Assembly: GCA_963701735.1 (NCBI GenBank)
Contig: CAVPBI010000002.1
Span: 186,001-250,000, forward strand
DNA from: CAWABB01 sp963701735
GTDB taxonomy: Bacteria > Bacteroidota > Ignavibacteria > UBA10030 > UBA6906
DNA: 64,000 nt
Reading direction: 5' to 3'
The position numbers and the translations under genes were made by a program. The notes under the pieces were generated by a model. It saw only the letters and a program-made list of their open reading frames with translations. It searched no databases and was not told where the DNA came from. This document shows positions 1 to 9,074 of the stretch, in pieces. Within the stretch, counting starts at the first letter, position 1; each line of letters starts with the position of its first letter.

Positions 1-2
1 CC

Positions 3-317
3 GACACGATTGCCGCGACGCCCGACGCGCGCGAACTGCGCGCGTGGCTGGCGGGCAACGTCAAGGGTCTCGGATGGAAGGAGGCATCGCACTTTCTCCG
101 GAACATCGGACGGAGGGACCTCGCGATACTCGACCGGCACATACTCAAGAATCTCACGCATCACGGCGTGCTCGCGTCCATCCCCGCAACGCTGACGCCG
201 AAACGGTACGCCGCGATCGAACGGCGCTTCGGCCGCTTCGCGGACGCGGTGGGAATTCCGATGGACGAGCTCGACCTGCTGTTCTGGAGCAACGAAACAG
301 GGGAGATCCTCAAATAA
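3..317 (+). CDS. N-glycosylase/DNA lyase, Ogg2 type (5' end missing)
   Basis: This is the C-terminal 104 residues of a base-excision-repair glycosylase; the start lies left of the window. The frame reads GLGWKEASHFLRNIG, then LAILDRHILKNL. This arrangement places the catalytic Lys (in WKEAS) and Asp (in ILDRH) as in archaeal/bacterial Ogg2 (MjaOgg-like) 8-oxoguanine glycosylases, which remove 8-oxoG and nick the abasic site. The C terminus LDLLFWSNETGEILK is the usual Ogg2 tail. Its TAA overlaps the ATG of the next gene by one base, so the two are probably co-transcribed. Family assignment is by motif recognition only. Confidence 0.85.
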   Translation, partial: DTIAATPDARELRAWLAGNVKGLGWKEASHFLRNIGRRDLAILDRHILKNLTHHGVLASIPATLTPKRYAAIERRFGRFADAVGIPMDELDLLFWSNETGEILK

Positions 318-1480
318 TGACGCCGAACTATCTGGTCCTGGGCGCGGGAATGATGGGCCGCGCGGCCGCATACGATCTCGCGCAGTTCGACCCCTCCGCA
401 CATGTCGTGGTCGCGGACATCAATGCCGAGGCCGCGGACAGGGCCGCGCGTACCGCCGGGCCGAACGTCCGCCCGCTCATGCTGGATGTCACCGCCGACG
501 GCACACTGGCCAAAGCGCTCGCCGGCATGGACGTGGTCATCAGCGCGGTGTCGTATTCGGTCAACGAGCGCCTCGCGCGCGCAGCCATTGATGCCGGCGT
601 GCACATGTGCGACATGGGCGGAAACAACGACGTCGTTGACCGCCAGCTTGCGATGGACGGGCGCGCGAGGACGGCGGGGGTCACGATCGTCCCCAACTGC
701 GGCCTTGCCCCCGGGCTGATCAATATGCTCGGCATGCACGGCGTGCGCTCGTTCGACAGCGTGGAATCGGTGCGCCTCCGCGTCGGAGGCCTCCCCCTCC
801 ACCCGCGCCCGCCCCTCCAGTACCAGATCGTTTTCTCCGTCGAAGGCCTGATCAACGAGTATGTTGAGCCCGCGGAGGTTATCCGCGGCGGCCGCCGCGT
901 CACCGCACCCTCGATGGCCGACCTGGAATCATTGTCGTTCCCAGAACCGTTCACCGCCCTGGAAGCGTTCAACACATCGGGAGGCCTCTCGATCCTCCCG
1001 CGGCTTCTCGAGGGGACGGTCGCCGAACTCGACTACAAGACGATCCGCTACCCGGGGCACTGCGAGAAGATGCGGACGCTGCTCGACCTGGGGTTCGCCT
1101 CGCACGAGCCGATCATGATCGGCAACAGCGTCCGCACCAGCCGGGAGCTGTTCACGGAGTTGCTCCGCCGGAAGCTCGATACCGGAGGCCCCGACGTCAT
1201 CCTCGCGCGCTCCTCGGTCACGGGCACGAAGGGGGGCGCCCGCGCATGCCTTGTGTCTGAATTCGTAGATTACTATGATGAAGCGACGGGCATGAGCGCG
1301 ATGATGCGGACGACGGCATACCCGACATCGATCATCGCCCAGCAGCTCGCCCACGGTCTCATCACGCACCGGGGCGTGCTCACGCCGGAAGTGTGCGCAC
1401 CCGCGGCCGACATGGTTGAACAGCTCGCGCGACGAGGCATCAAGATCTCCACAACGCTCACGGAGGAGAAGGGCGCATGA
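317..1480 (+). CDS. Saccharopine dehydrogenase-like NAD(P)-dependent oxidoreductase
   Basis: A 387-residue protein starting at the ATG that overlaps the preceding stop (TAATG). The N terminus VLGAGMMGRAAAYDL (residues about 6-20) is a Rossmann dinucleotide-binding loop. It is followed by the DVVISAVSYSVNERLARAAIDAGVHMCDMGG stretch (split here by function: NAD contact, then substrate loop) typical of the saccharopine dehydrogenase / lysine 6-dehydrogenase family. Members oxidise or reductively condense amino-acid amines in the cytoplasm. The exact substrate cannot be read from sequence; lysine dehydrogenase or carboxynorspermidine synthase relatives are alternatives. A longer reading upstream would overlap the glycosylase and is not supported. 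Confidence 0.82.
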   Translation: MTPNYLVLGAGMMGRAAAYDLAQFDPSAHVVVADINAEAADRAARTAGPNVRPLMLDVTADGTLAKALAGMDVVISAVSYSVNERLARAAIDAGVHMCDMGGNNDVVDRQLAMDGRARTAGVTIVPNCGLAPGLINMLGMHGVRSFDSVESVRLRVGGLPLHPRPPLQYQIVFSVEGLINEYVEPAEVIRGGRRVTAPSMADLESLSFPEPFTALEAFNTSGGLSILPRLLEGTVAELDYKTIRYPGHCEKMRTLLDLGFASHEPIMIGNSVRTSRELFTELLRRKLDTGGPDVILARSSVTGTKGGARACLVSEFVDYYDEATGMSAMMRTTAYPTSIIAQQLAHGLITHRGVLTPEVCAPAADMVEQLARRGIKISTTLTEEKGA

Positions 1481-1626
1481 GGTATCCCCTCACGGTGCAA
1501 ATCAGCACCCGCGACAGCACGCTCGACCGCGAAGTCCGGCGGCAGTACGTCCTCACGACGCGTCATCCGCGCTGGGAGCTGCTCAAGATCTTCGTCCACG
1601 CATTCTTCAACATCACATTTCGCTGA
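1477..1626 (+). CDS. Small unknown ORF (49 aa)
   Basis: An ATG overlaps the stop of the dehydrogenase gene (ATGA) and opens a 49-codon frame beginning MRYPLTVQISTRDSTLD and ending in TGA two bases before the YajQ start. It exactly fills the space between two genes, which fits a translationally coupled small protein. The composition is basic with an aromatic C-terminal helix (IFVHAFFNITFR). I recognise no family. It could be a chance ORF. Confidence 0.4.
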   Translation: MRYPLTVQISTRDSTLDREVRRQYVLTTRHPRWELLKIFVHAFFNITFR

Positions 1627-1628
1627 TC

Positions 1629-2126
1629 ATGGCAGACACGTTTTCGTTCGACATCGTCTCAGAAGTCAATCTCCAGGAAGTGGACAACGCCGTCAACCAG
1701 GCGCGCAAGGAGATCGGCCAGCGCTACGACTTCAAGGGCTCGAAAAGCTCTATCGAGCTGAACGCAAAAGAAAAGACGCTGACGCTTGTGTCCGACGACG
1801 AATTCAAGCTCAAGAGCGTCGTGGACGTCCTGGAGGACAAGCTCATCAAGCGCGGCGTACCCATCAAGGCGCTGGACTTCGGGACCGTGGAGCAGGCCGC
1901 CGGCAACACGGTGCGGCAAGCGGTGACGCTCCGGGTCGGCATCGACAAGGAGAATGCGAAGACCATCGTGAAGATGATCAAGGACCTGAAGCTGAAGGTC
2001 CAGGCGCAGATCATGGACGACCAGATCCGCGTTTCGGGCAAGAACAAGGACGATCTCCAGGCCGCCATGAAGGCGGTCAGGAGCGCCGACCTGACGTTCG
2101 CCGTGCAGTTCACCAACTACCGGTAA
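1629..2126 (+). CDS. yajQ: YajQ-family nucleotide-binding protein
   Basis: A 165-residue cytoplasmic protein of normal YajQ length. MADTFSFDIVSEVNLQEVDNA at the start, RYDFKGSKSSIEL near residues 32-44, and the ending DLTFAVQFTNYR are the family signatures of this two-domain ferredoxin-like fold. Family members bind nucleotides; some (for example the Xanthomonas homologue) bind cyclic-di-GMP, others have been linked to RNA or tRNA. The start is the ATG after the TGA of the small ORF; an upstream in-frame extension has no family similarity. The next gene begins immediately after its stop. Confidence 0.93.
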   Translation: MADTFSFDIVSEVNLQEVDNAVNQARKEIGQRYDFKGSKSSIELNAKEKTLTLVSDDEFKLKSVVDVLEDKLIKRGVPIKALDFGTVEQAAGNTVRQAVTLRVGIDKENAKTIVKMIKDLKLKVQAQIMDDQIRVSGKNKDDLQAAMKAVRSADLTFAVQFTNYR

Positions 2127-3677
2127 ATGCCGTTCCGCGCCCCCCATATCCTCGCCTGCGTCCTCCTCTACGCCATGGCCAGCCTCGGCGTGGCGCGGGC
2201 GCAGGAGAACATCGTCCGCGTTGTGTTCAAGGAGGACCCTTCACGCACGAGCGTGATCGGGGCGTTCGAGCGCAACGGGACCGTCTACGGCTCCCTGTCC
2301 GACATCGCATCCCTCTTCTCGCTTTCCCTGAAGAGGACCGAGGACGCGCAGAAAGCAGAGGTCAGCGGCAAGCCGTATCGCGTCAGGTTCACGGGGGCGA
2401 ACCCGTTCGTGACCTTCCTGGACGCGACGAACCGTCAGACGATCTATCAGCTCCCGCACGACGTGCAGTATGCCGCCGGGACGTTCTTCATTCCGATGGC
2501 GGGGTTTTCGCCGCTGTTCGCATCGATGCTCGGAAGCCAGACCCGGTTTGACGCGGAGTCCAAAACACTTACCGTGATCGGCCCAGTCCCGGCAGGGTAC
2601 GACATCCCGGCCGTCGAACTTGACCAGAAATCCAACGGGATGCTCGTGCGCATCCGCTCCACGAAGCGCTTCACCGACTACGAAGCGTGGTTGAAACAGG
2701 ACGGGTGGCTTTATGTTACCATCGCCGGGGCACGCGCCGACACGGCCTCCATCAACGCGATCCCATCCCGGGGGCTCGTTCGCCGGATCGTCTCCATCCA
2801 GTCGCCCACCTCCGTACAACTCACGTTCAGGCTCACCGGGACGATCGAGGCAACGGAGCTGATCCAGGATCCGAATTCGAATGATCTCCTGCTGACCATC
2901 CGCCCGGCGGCGCGGACGTCGGATCTCTCGGAACAGCGCAAACGGTGGAAACTGGACGTTATCGTTCTCGACGCCGGTCATGGCGGGCATGACCCCGGAA
3001 CGATCGGCGCCACGGGGACTCGCGAGAAAGACGTCTCCCTTGGAATAACGCTGAAGCTTGGGAAGCTGATCGAGAAGAACCTGAAGGACATCAAGGTCGT
3101 CTACACCCGGAAGGACGACCGCTTCATCGAGCTCTATCGTCGCGGGCAGATCGCCAATGAGGCGGACGGGAAGCTGTTCATCAGCATTCACTGCAACTCG
3201 ATGCCGCGGAAGCCGAATCCGACACGGGGATTCGAAGTCTACCTTCTGCGGCCGGGGAAGACCGAGGAAGCCGTTGCGATCGCGGAGCGAGAAAACGCCG
3301 TGATCGAGCTGGAAGAGGGGACAAAAGACCGGTACCAGGAGCTGACCGAGGAGAACTTTATCCTCGTTGCGATGGCGCAGAGCGCCTACGTGCGGTCCAG
3401 CGAGACGTTCGCCGATATCACGCAGCAGGAGCTGGAAAAGACGACGGATCTCCCAAACCGCGGCGTGAAGCAGGCGGGATTCTACGTGCTCGTCGGTGCT
3501 GCGATGCCGAATGTGCTGGTCGAGACGGGCTATCTTTCCAACAGGACGGACGAGAAGTTCCTGCGGTCACATGCGGGACAGGAAAAGATCGCCGAATCGA
3601 TCTTCTCTGCCATCAAGCGGTACAAGCAGGAGTACGAACGGCTGCTGCTTGAGGGAAAGGATATCGGGGGGATGTGA
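2127..3677 (+). CDS. N-acetylmuramoyl-L-alanine amidase, periplasmic
   Basis: A 516-residue cell-wall hydrolase that cleaves the MurNAc-L-Ala bond of peptidoglycan. Residues 1-25 form a signal peptide ending ARA. Residues about 28-155 resemble a copper-amine-oxidase-type N-terminal domain, about 160-265 an AMIN-like beta domain, and from about 275 the Amidase_3 catalytic domain. Zinc ligands and catalytic residues are visible: His in DAGHGG (about 281), Glu in REKD (about 300), His in SIHCNS (about 354) and Glu in VETGYLSN (about 466). The start abuts the yajQ stop. It probably acts in daughter-cell separation or wall turnover. Confidence 0.92.
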   Translation: MPFRAPHILACVLLYAMASLGVARAQENIVRVVFKEDPSRTSVIGAFERNGTVYGSLSDIASLFSLSLKRTEDAQKAEVSGKPYRVRFTGANPFVTFLDATNRQTIYQLPHDVQYAAGTFFIPMAGFSPLFASMLGSQTRFDAESKTLTVIGPVPAGYDIPAVELDQKSNGMLVRIRSTKRFTDYEAWLKQDGWLYVTIAGARADTASINAIPSRGLVRRIVSIQSPTSVQLTFRLTGTIEATELIQDPNSNDLLLTIRPAARTSDLSEQRKRWKLDVIVLDAGHGGHDPGTIGATGTREKDVSLGITLKLGKLIEKNLKDIKVVYTRKDDRFIELYRRGQIANEADGKLFISIHCNSMPRKPNPTRGFEVYLLRPGKTEEAVAIAERENAVIELEEGTKDRYQELTEENFILVAMAQSAYVRSSETFADITQQELEKTTDLPNRGVKQAGFYVLVGAAMPNVLVETGYLSNRTDEKFLRSHAGQEKIAESIFSAIKRYKQEYERLLLEGKDIGGM

Positions 3678-3762
3678 CCCTCCTCGGAAACTGAGGCCAT
3701 GTCCCCGGCGTTGATTCCTGACTTGTTCCCCCGGGCGGGAGGTTCAGCGGGAGCAGGCTCTC

Positions 3763-6465
3763 TTAGCGAGCATGCTGCTCGAGCTCGCGGGGCCAGTTGA
3801 TAACGAGCGTCACGGGGTTCGTGGAGCGCTCCCCGGCGGCCAGCTGGGCCACGAAGCGTGTCCCATCCGGACTCTGGTCGTAGACCGTGAATTGCTCACG
3901 GCCCGCCAGATCGAAGAGCGGCTCCGGTATGCCGGTACTGAGTGTCTGATCGCCCGGCTGCACCTTCACCGATGTCAGCTTGCCCGTACCTGACTCGTAG
4001 AAGATATCCCTTCCATCCCGGCTCCAGATCGGATCCTGCCCGCCCCCCGTAGAGATCTGCCACTTCCCTCCACCGCCGGGGAATGGACGGACATATACCT
4101 CGTACTTGCCGGACTCGTCCGACTGGTAGACCAGCCACCGCCCGTCGGGGGAAAACGCTCCAACCCATTCGTTGAATTCCGTTGCGAGGAAGGGAACAGG
4201 CTTCTTATCCCCGTGGAGATCCGAGTAATAGAGGTCCCATTTGGCGTTCGGAAAACGCCGGGAGAGTATGACGAAGCGGCCATCCCGGGTGACGCCTGTT
4301 GGATAGAGTTCATTCTTTCCGTCGCTCAGGAGCAGCTTCTCCTCCTCCGCCCCCCCGGCCGACTTGATGAACACCTCATAGGCTCCGTTCCGGTTTGATG
4401 AGAAGAGGACGTTCTGTCCATCGTGCGTCCACACGGGGACCAGGTCATCGGACGCGTGAAACGTGAACCGTGTCGTTACATTGCGCTTCAAGTCGTGCAG
4501 CCAGAGGTCGGTATTGCGTGACTCGGCGTCATAGTCGTCGAAGACGATGCGGCTGCCGTCCGGGGACACCCTGGCGAAGTATGAGGGTGCCAGCCCGGCA
4601 ACAGACCCGACGACCGCCCCTCTTCTATCCACCCATACCATGCGGGCATCGTCATTCGAGCCGGCCTGATAGACAAGCATCCCGTTCGATGAAGCCGAGA
4701 AGATGCCCCGGCTCCGTGCCTGGTTGAACTGGACCAGATCCGACACGGGAAAAGCATCGCCCCGCAGCTCCCGAGCGTCCGGGTTGAAGGGTTGCGCGAC
4801 GAGCGATTGTTCGCGCACAAAAAGCAGGTGGCCGTTTGCATACACGGCATTCGAGGACGCGTACAGAAGGATGGAACGTTCGGGTCCGTCGAGTGATGCC
4901 ACATGGACCGCTTCCTGAACCCCCACCCGCCCCGTTCCTGCTTGCGATGTGTACAGAAAATGGCTCTGGTCGGGGAGGAAGCACGGCCATCGATGGCTGG
5001 TTTCCCCCCGCGTGGTATCCAGTGCCGTCACCGGCTCGGCCTTGCCGCCTCCGGTACTGACCCTATGAACCGGGTCGGTTGAGGTCGGCGCGAAGAGGAT
5101 CATCCCGGCCTTGTTCCATGATCCGCCTCTGCCCGACGGGGCGTCGCAGATGGTCAGGGGAGGTCCGCCTGCCACTTCGATGCGCTTCAGCTTGCCGTCC
5201 GCGAAGAATCCCAGCGACCTGCTGTCAGGAGACCAGAAGGGATATGATGCTCGCTCAGTCCCGGCCAGGATCGTTGCGTTCACGAGCGCAAGCGATCTCA
5301 CCCAGAGCGCCTGCCTCCCCGTTGAATCGGCCGCCACAAATGCCAGTTTGGTGCCGTCGGGCGAAAGGGCAAGATGTCCTCCGAGGGTGGTGTTGTAGTT
5401 CACGCCCGGGGGTGAGAGCAGCGATGAGCGAATGATCGGTTCGGGGTTCCCTCCCGACCGGAAGAGGGCCACCGCAAGCCCGATGACTCCCAGAAGCAGA
5501 ATCCCGCTCGCGGCGATCCAGGGGATACGTGAGCTGCGTTTGGGTGGAGCGGACGCGGCCGGCGATTCAGGAGGCAGCGCCGGTCCTGCGGCAGGGACTT
5601 CGCGCGAGAGCGGCGTGAGCGGCCGCGTCGCCATGACACGGCTGGCGTGGGCCCTGCTCGACGTGCGTTTGAAGCGGCGGAGCTCCTTCGACACCTCCTT
5701 GATCGATTGGTACCGTTCGTCCGGCTCTTTGGCCAGACATTCCAGGACGATCGCATCCAGCGAAGGATCGATTTCGGAATGCGCCGCCGAAAGGGGGACG
5801 GCTTCCACGTTCACGATCTCATACATCATGGCCGTTTCATGCGCACCCCTGAACGGGAGCTCGCCACCCAGCATTTCGTACAGCAGGACGCCGAACGAGA
5901 AGATATCCGTACGGTGGTCCACGTCCATCCCCTGCACCTGCTCGGGCGACATGTATCCGGCGGTTCCGACAGTGCTGCCTTCCTTCGTGAGGCGTGAGAC
6001 ACCGGCCAGCTTCGCCAGGCCGAAGTCCATGATCTGCACGATCCCGTCCTTCCGGACCATGATGTTGTCGGGCTTGATGTCGCGGTGGACAATCCCCTTT
6101 TCGTGCGCGGCCGCAAGTCCGTCGGCAATCTGGATCCCAAACTCGATGGCCTGTTTCTGGGAGACGCCGGATGTGCGGTCCGCCAGTGTCTGTCCGTCCA
6201 CATACTCCATGACGATGAAGAGCTGCCCTTCATGTTCTCCGACGGCGTGGATCGTACAGATGTTGGGATGATTGATGGACGACGCGGCTTTCGCTTCCTG
6301 CATGAAGCGCTCCTTGTCGCTCGCGGACGCCGCAAGGTGCTGGGGGAGAAACTTGAGCGCAACGAACCGGTCCAGCGTTGTGTCCTGCGCCTTGTAAACG
6401 ACCCCCATCCCTCCCCGGCCGAGTTCCGCCAGGATTGTGTAATGTGAAACGGTCTGTCCGATCAT
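3763..6465 (-). CDS. Membrane Ser/Thr protein kinase with TolB/WD40-like propeller
   Basis: A 900-residue PknB-type kinase. The glycine loop GRGGMG is at 16-21, the ATP-binding Lys at 38 (VALKF), the catalytic HRDIKPDN at 127-134, DFG at 147-149 and the APE-equivalent GYMSPEQ at about 170. A basic/proline linker leads to one membrane segment at about 318-340. The extracytoplasmic half (about 345-900) repeats blade motifs such as LSPDGTKLAFVA, SPDGSRIVFDD and SPDGRWLVYQS, the PD40/TolB propeller pattern. Such kinases are common in Acidobacteria, Myxococcota and FCB bacteria and are thought to transmit external cues. It converges with the amidase gene. Target unknown. Confidence 0.93.
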   Translation of the reverse strand: MIGQTVSHYTILAELGRGGMGVVYKAQDTTLDRFVALKFLPQHLAASASDKERFMQEAKAASSINHPNICTIHAVGEHEGQLFIVMEYVDGQTLADRTSGVSQKQAIEFGIQIADGLAAAHEKGIVHRDIKPDNIMVRKDGIVQIMDFGLAKLAGVSRLTKEGSTVGTAGYMSPEQVQGMDVDHRTDIFSFGVLLYEMLGGELPFRGAHETAMMYEIVNVEAVPLSAAHSEIDPSLDAIVLECLAKEPDERYQSIKEVSKELRRFKRTSSRAHASRVMATRPLTPLSREVPAAGPALPPESPAASAPPKRSSRIPWIAASGILLLGVIGLAVALFRSGGNPEPIIRSSLLSPPGVNYNTTLGGHLALSPDGTKLAFVAADSTGRQALWVRSLALVNATILAGTERASYPFWSPDSRSLGFFADGKLKRIEVAGGPPLTICDAPSGRGGSWNKAGMILFAPTSTDPVHRVSTGGGKAEPVTALDTTRGETSHRWPCFLPDQSHFLYTSQAGTGRVGVQEAVHVASLDGPERSILLYASSNAVYANGHLLFVREQSLVAQPFNPDARELRGDAFPVSDLVQFNQARSRGIFSASSNGMLVYQAGSNDDARMVWVDRRGAVVGSVAGLAPSYFARVSPDGSRIVFDDYDAESRNTDLWLHDLKRNVTTRFTFHASDDLVPVWTHDGQNVLFSSNRNGAYEVFIKSAGGAEEEKLLLSDGKNELYPTGVTRDGRFVILSRRFPNAKWDLYYSDLHGDKKPVPFLATEFNEWVGAFSPDGRWLVYQSDESGKYEVYVRPFPGGGGKWQISTGGGQDPIWSRDGRDIFYESGTGKLTSVKVQPGDQTLSTGIPEPLFDLAGREQFTVYDQSPDGTRFVAQLAAGERSTNPVTLVINWPRELEQHAR

Positions 6466-6699
6466 CGGGCGCTCTCAGAATACCGCCAACGCCCACGACG
6501 GATGTCTGACGTAGGACGGGCGGGAGAAGACAAGCAGATGCGGGAGTTGCGGGTGTCGTCCGTCGGGCGGCCCAGGCGGGAATAGCCTTCCAGGGGTTGC
6601 CCTGGTGGCGGGGAGCAGCGTTTTTTCCGAATCGGACGTGTGGAAATTTCGGCCTCAATGAGCAATCCAGGGCCCTCGTATGGCTGAGAACAGGTGCAA

Positions 6700-6728
6700 T
6701 AGGTAACAAGAATAGTGGCTATTGTCAA
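6700..6728 (-). promoter_or_regulatory. Candidate promoter of the kinase gene
   Basis: Reading leftward: TTGACA (6728-6723), 17-bp spacer, TACCTA (6705-6700) followed by TTG. It lies 235 bp upstream of the kinase ATG within the 319-bp gap between the kinase and feoB permease genes. I see nothing else coding in that gap. The long leader is unexplained. Confidence 0.45.
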
Positions 6729-6784
6729 CCTGTAGCGGTGGACGCCGCTGGCGCTTGCGGTGGCTCCAGGCGTCCCGGCTCCCG

Positions 6785-8209
6785 TCAGCCGGCAGCGACA
6801 AGCCTCCACACCTGCGCCACGAAGAAACAGACCACGATTCCCAGCACGAGGGGAAGCAGCGTCGCGACCGCGGTCCATTTTGCGCTGCCTGTTTCCTTGT
6901 AGATCGTGAAGATCGTCGTGGAGCATGGGTTGTGCAGGAGACTGAAGAGCATCAAGTTCACGCCGGTCAGCGCGGTCCACCCGCCGGCACGCAGAATGTC
7001 GCCCACCGCCGACGCTGAATCCAGCTCGAACATCACACCCGCCCCCCCTCCCACGCCCTGCAGCCCGAGTACGTGCACGGTCAGCATGAGCACCGTCGGG
7101 ATCACGATCTCGTTCGCGGGAATCGCGATCACGTAGGCAAGCAGGATCACCCCGTTCAGGCCGACCAGAAACGCCAACGGGTTCCACCAGTCCACCACAT
7201 GGGCCGCGGTGCTGACACCGCCGATCTCCACGTTCGCCACGAGCCAGATCACGATCCCCGCGGGCACGGCAAAGACAACAGCGCGCCACAGCACAAAAGC
7301 GGTCCGGTCGATAAGCGACGTGTACAGTGTCTTCAGAATCTGAGGTGGTCTGTACGGCGGCAGTTCGAGACTGAAGGCTGACGGGATGCCCTTCAGGACC
7401 GTCCGGGACAGCGACCACGACATGGCGAGGCTGAAGAGCATCCCGGCCACCGCCACTGCCACAACCGCTCCCGCACTGACCAGTCCCGCCAGCGCCGGAG
7501 TGACAAGCGATCCGAGAAAGATCGAGGCGATCAGGATCTGCGTCGGCCAGCGTCCGTTGCAGAGCGAGAAGTTGTTCGTGATGATCGCAATCAGCCGCTC
7601 CCGCGGGCTGTCGATGATTCGCGTTGCGATCACGCCGGCGGCATTGCAGCCGAACCCCATCGTCATGGTGAGGGCCTGCTTGCCGTGAGCGCCCGCCCTG
7701 CGGAACAGGTTGTCCAGGTTGAAAGCGACGCGCGGCAGATAGCCGAAATCCTCCAGCAGCGTGAACAGCGGGAAGAAGATCGCCATCGGGGGAAGCATCA
7801 CGCTGATGACCCACGCCATCGCGAGGTACGCGCCGTCGACGAGAGCGCCCGTCAGCCACCAGGGCGAGCCGATCGATGCCGCGAAGCTCTGGAGCGCCGG
7901 GTGGACCGTGTCTACGAGCATCGACGCGATGAGCCGGGACGGGACGTTCGCCCCCTCCACCGTAATCCAGAAGACCCCCGCGAGCATCACCAGCATCAGC
8001 GGAAAGCCGAGCCAGCGGTTCGTGACGAGGCGATCGAGTGTTGTGTCGAGGTCGAACCTCGGCTTCTCGCCCTCGCGCCTGACGGAGCGCCCCGCGATGC
8101 GCGACGCGGCATCATAGAGCGTGGCCGTCAACCCTTCGTGGGCCTCGTCGCCGACTTCCCACCGTGCGGCTTCCGCGGCCGCGAGCAACGACTGCTTGCG
8201 CTCAGCCAT
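6785..8209 (-). CDS. feoB: FeoB permease half (split ferrous iron transporter)
   Basis: A 474-residue multi-spanning membrane protein corresponding to the C-terminal (Gate) part of FeoB without a G domain. Recognisable FeoB segments are the ED-FGYLPRVAF loop, MGFGCNAAGVIATR (the cysteine-containing GCN gate motif) and NPCSTTIFTIYKETG. The ATG at 8209 has a strong AGGAGGGAGA Shine-Dalgarno located inside the end of the upstream GTPase gene; the two overlap by 8 bases, so translation is probably coupled. The longer in-frame extension to 8320 overlaps the GTPase gene and is rejected. It moves Fe2+ across the inner membrane with its separate GTPase. Confidence 0.9.
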   Translation of the reverse strand: MAERKQSLLAAAEAARWEVGDEAHEGLTATLYDAASRIAGRSVRREGEKPRFDLDTTLDRLVTNRWLGFPLMLVMLAGVFWITVEGANVPSRLIASMLVDTVHPALQSFAASIGSPWWLTGALVDGAYLAMAWVISVMLPPMAIFFPLFTLLEDFGYLPRVAFNLDNLFRRAGAHGKQALTMTMGFGCNAAGVIATRIIDSPRERLIAIITNNFSLCNGRWPTQILIASIFLGSLVTPALAGLVSAGAVVAVAVAGMLFSLAMSWSLSRTVLKGIPSAFSLELPPYRPPQILKTLYTSLIDRTAFVLWRAVVFAVPAGIVIWLVANVEIGGVSTAAHVVDWWNPLAFLVGLNGVILLAYVIAIPANEIVIPTVLMLTVHVLGLQGVGGGAGVMFELDSASAVGDILRAGGWTALTGVNLMLFSLLHNPCSTTIFTIYKETGSAKWTAVATLLPLVLGIVVCFFVAQVWRLVAAG

Positions 8210-9074
8210 TCTCCCTCCTCGTCTCAGCTTCTTCCTCCATGGGCGTGGGTGAAGAGTGGGCAGTTCGAGCGGCTTGCGCCACCGTGGCGAGATGCCCGAG
8301 CTCCCCGGTTCGTACCGCATCGATCATTCGCTGGTCACCCTCCAGGAGCCGGAGCGCCACCCAGCGGGCGTTGGGCAAGCCTGGGAATTCCACGCTCACG
8401 CGCGCGGCAAGCGTATCGACCGCATCCCGAAGCGGTCCCGCGACAGATGCAACGCGGTAGGGTTTGCAGCGCACGGCGCCCGTGGCAACGTCATACACCG
8501 CAGCGAGCAAGTCGCGGATCCCCTCCCCCCCTCGTGCCGACGTGAGGACAACGGGGACTCCCAGGTCCTTCGCCAGCCTGCGCTCGTCAACCGTGATCCC
8601 GTGCCGTGCAGCTTCGTCCACCAGGTTGACGCACACGACCGCACGGTCGGTGATCTCGAGGACCTGCAGGACAAGGTTCAGATTGCGCTCCAGCCGCGTC
8701 GCGTCAGCCACGATGACCGTCACGTCCGGCCGTCCGAAGAGGATGAAATCTCGCGCGACTTCCTCGTCCGTGCTCGTCGACAGAAGCGAGTAGGTACCCG
8801 GGAGATCGACGACCCGGAACCGTCTGCCGTTGTAAGCGAATCCGCCCTCCGCGCGGGTGACCGTCTTGCCTGGCCAGTTCCCCGTATGCTGGCGGAGGCC
8901 CGTCAGTGCGTTGAAGACCGTGCTCTTTCCGGTATTCGGGTTGCCCGCAAGGGCAACGACGTAGTCGCCGTCCTGGACGCTCGCTCCAAGCCGGGTGAGG
9001 GGTCCGCGCGTGTTGACCGGACATATCTCGCATGCTGCGGTGACCGGCGTACCCGTCTGATTCGGGGTGGTCAT
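8202..9074 (-). CDS. feoB: FeoB GTPase half (split ferrous iron transporter)
   Basis: A 290-residue soluble protein matching the N-terminal G domain plus GDI-like helices of FeoB. G1 GNPNTGKST lies at about 44-52, switch I TGNWPGKTV, G3 DLPGTYSL, G4 NLVD and a G5-like SAR. A short N-terminal extension carries CEICPVN, a possible metal-binding pair of cysteines. It ends within the permease gene start. It starts at an ATGA overlap with the DtxR-FeoA gene, so the order is regulator-FeoA, GTPase, permease in one operon. It would supply GTP-driven gating for Fe2+ uptake. Confidence 0.92.
   Translation of the reverse strand: MTTPNQTGTPVTAACEICPVNTRGPLTRLGASVQDGDYVVALAGNPNTGKSTVFNALTGLRQHTGNWPGKTVTRAEGGFAYNGRRFRVVDLPGTYSLLSTSTDEEVARDFILFGRPDVTVIVADATRLERNLNLVLQVLEITDRAVVCVNLVDEAARHGITVDERRLAKDLGVPVVLTSARGGEGIRDLLAAVYDVATGAVRCKPYRVASVAGPLRDAVDTLAARVSVEFPGLPNARWVALRLLEGDQRMIDAVRTGELGHLATVAQAARTAHSSPTPMEEEAETRRENG

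Noticed and set aside
6462..7859. 465-codon minus-strand frame overlapping the FeoB permease
   Set aside because: Overlaps the permease in another frame and has no hydrophobic periodicity or known motif.
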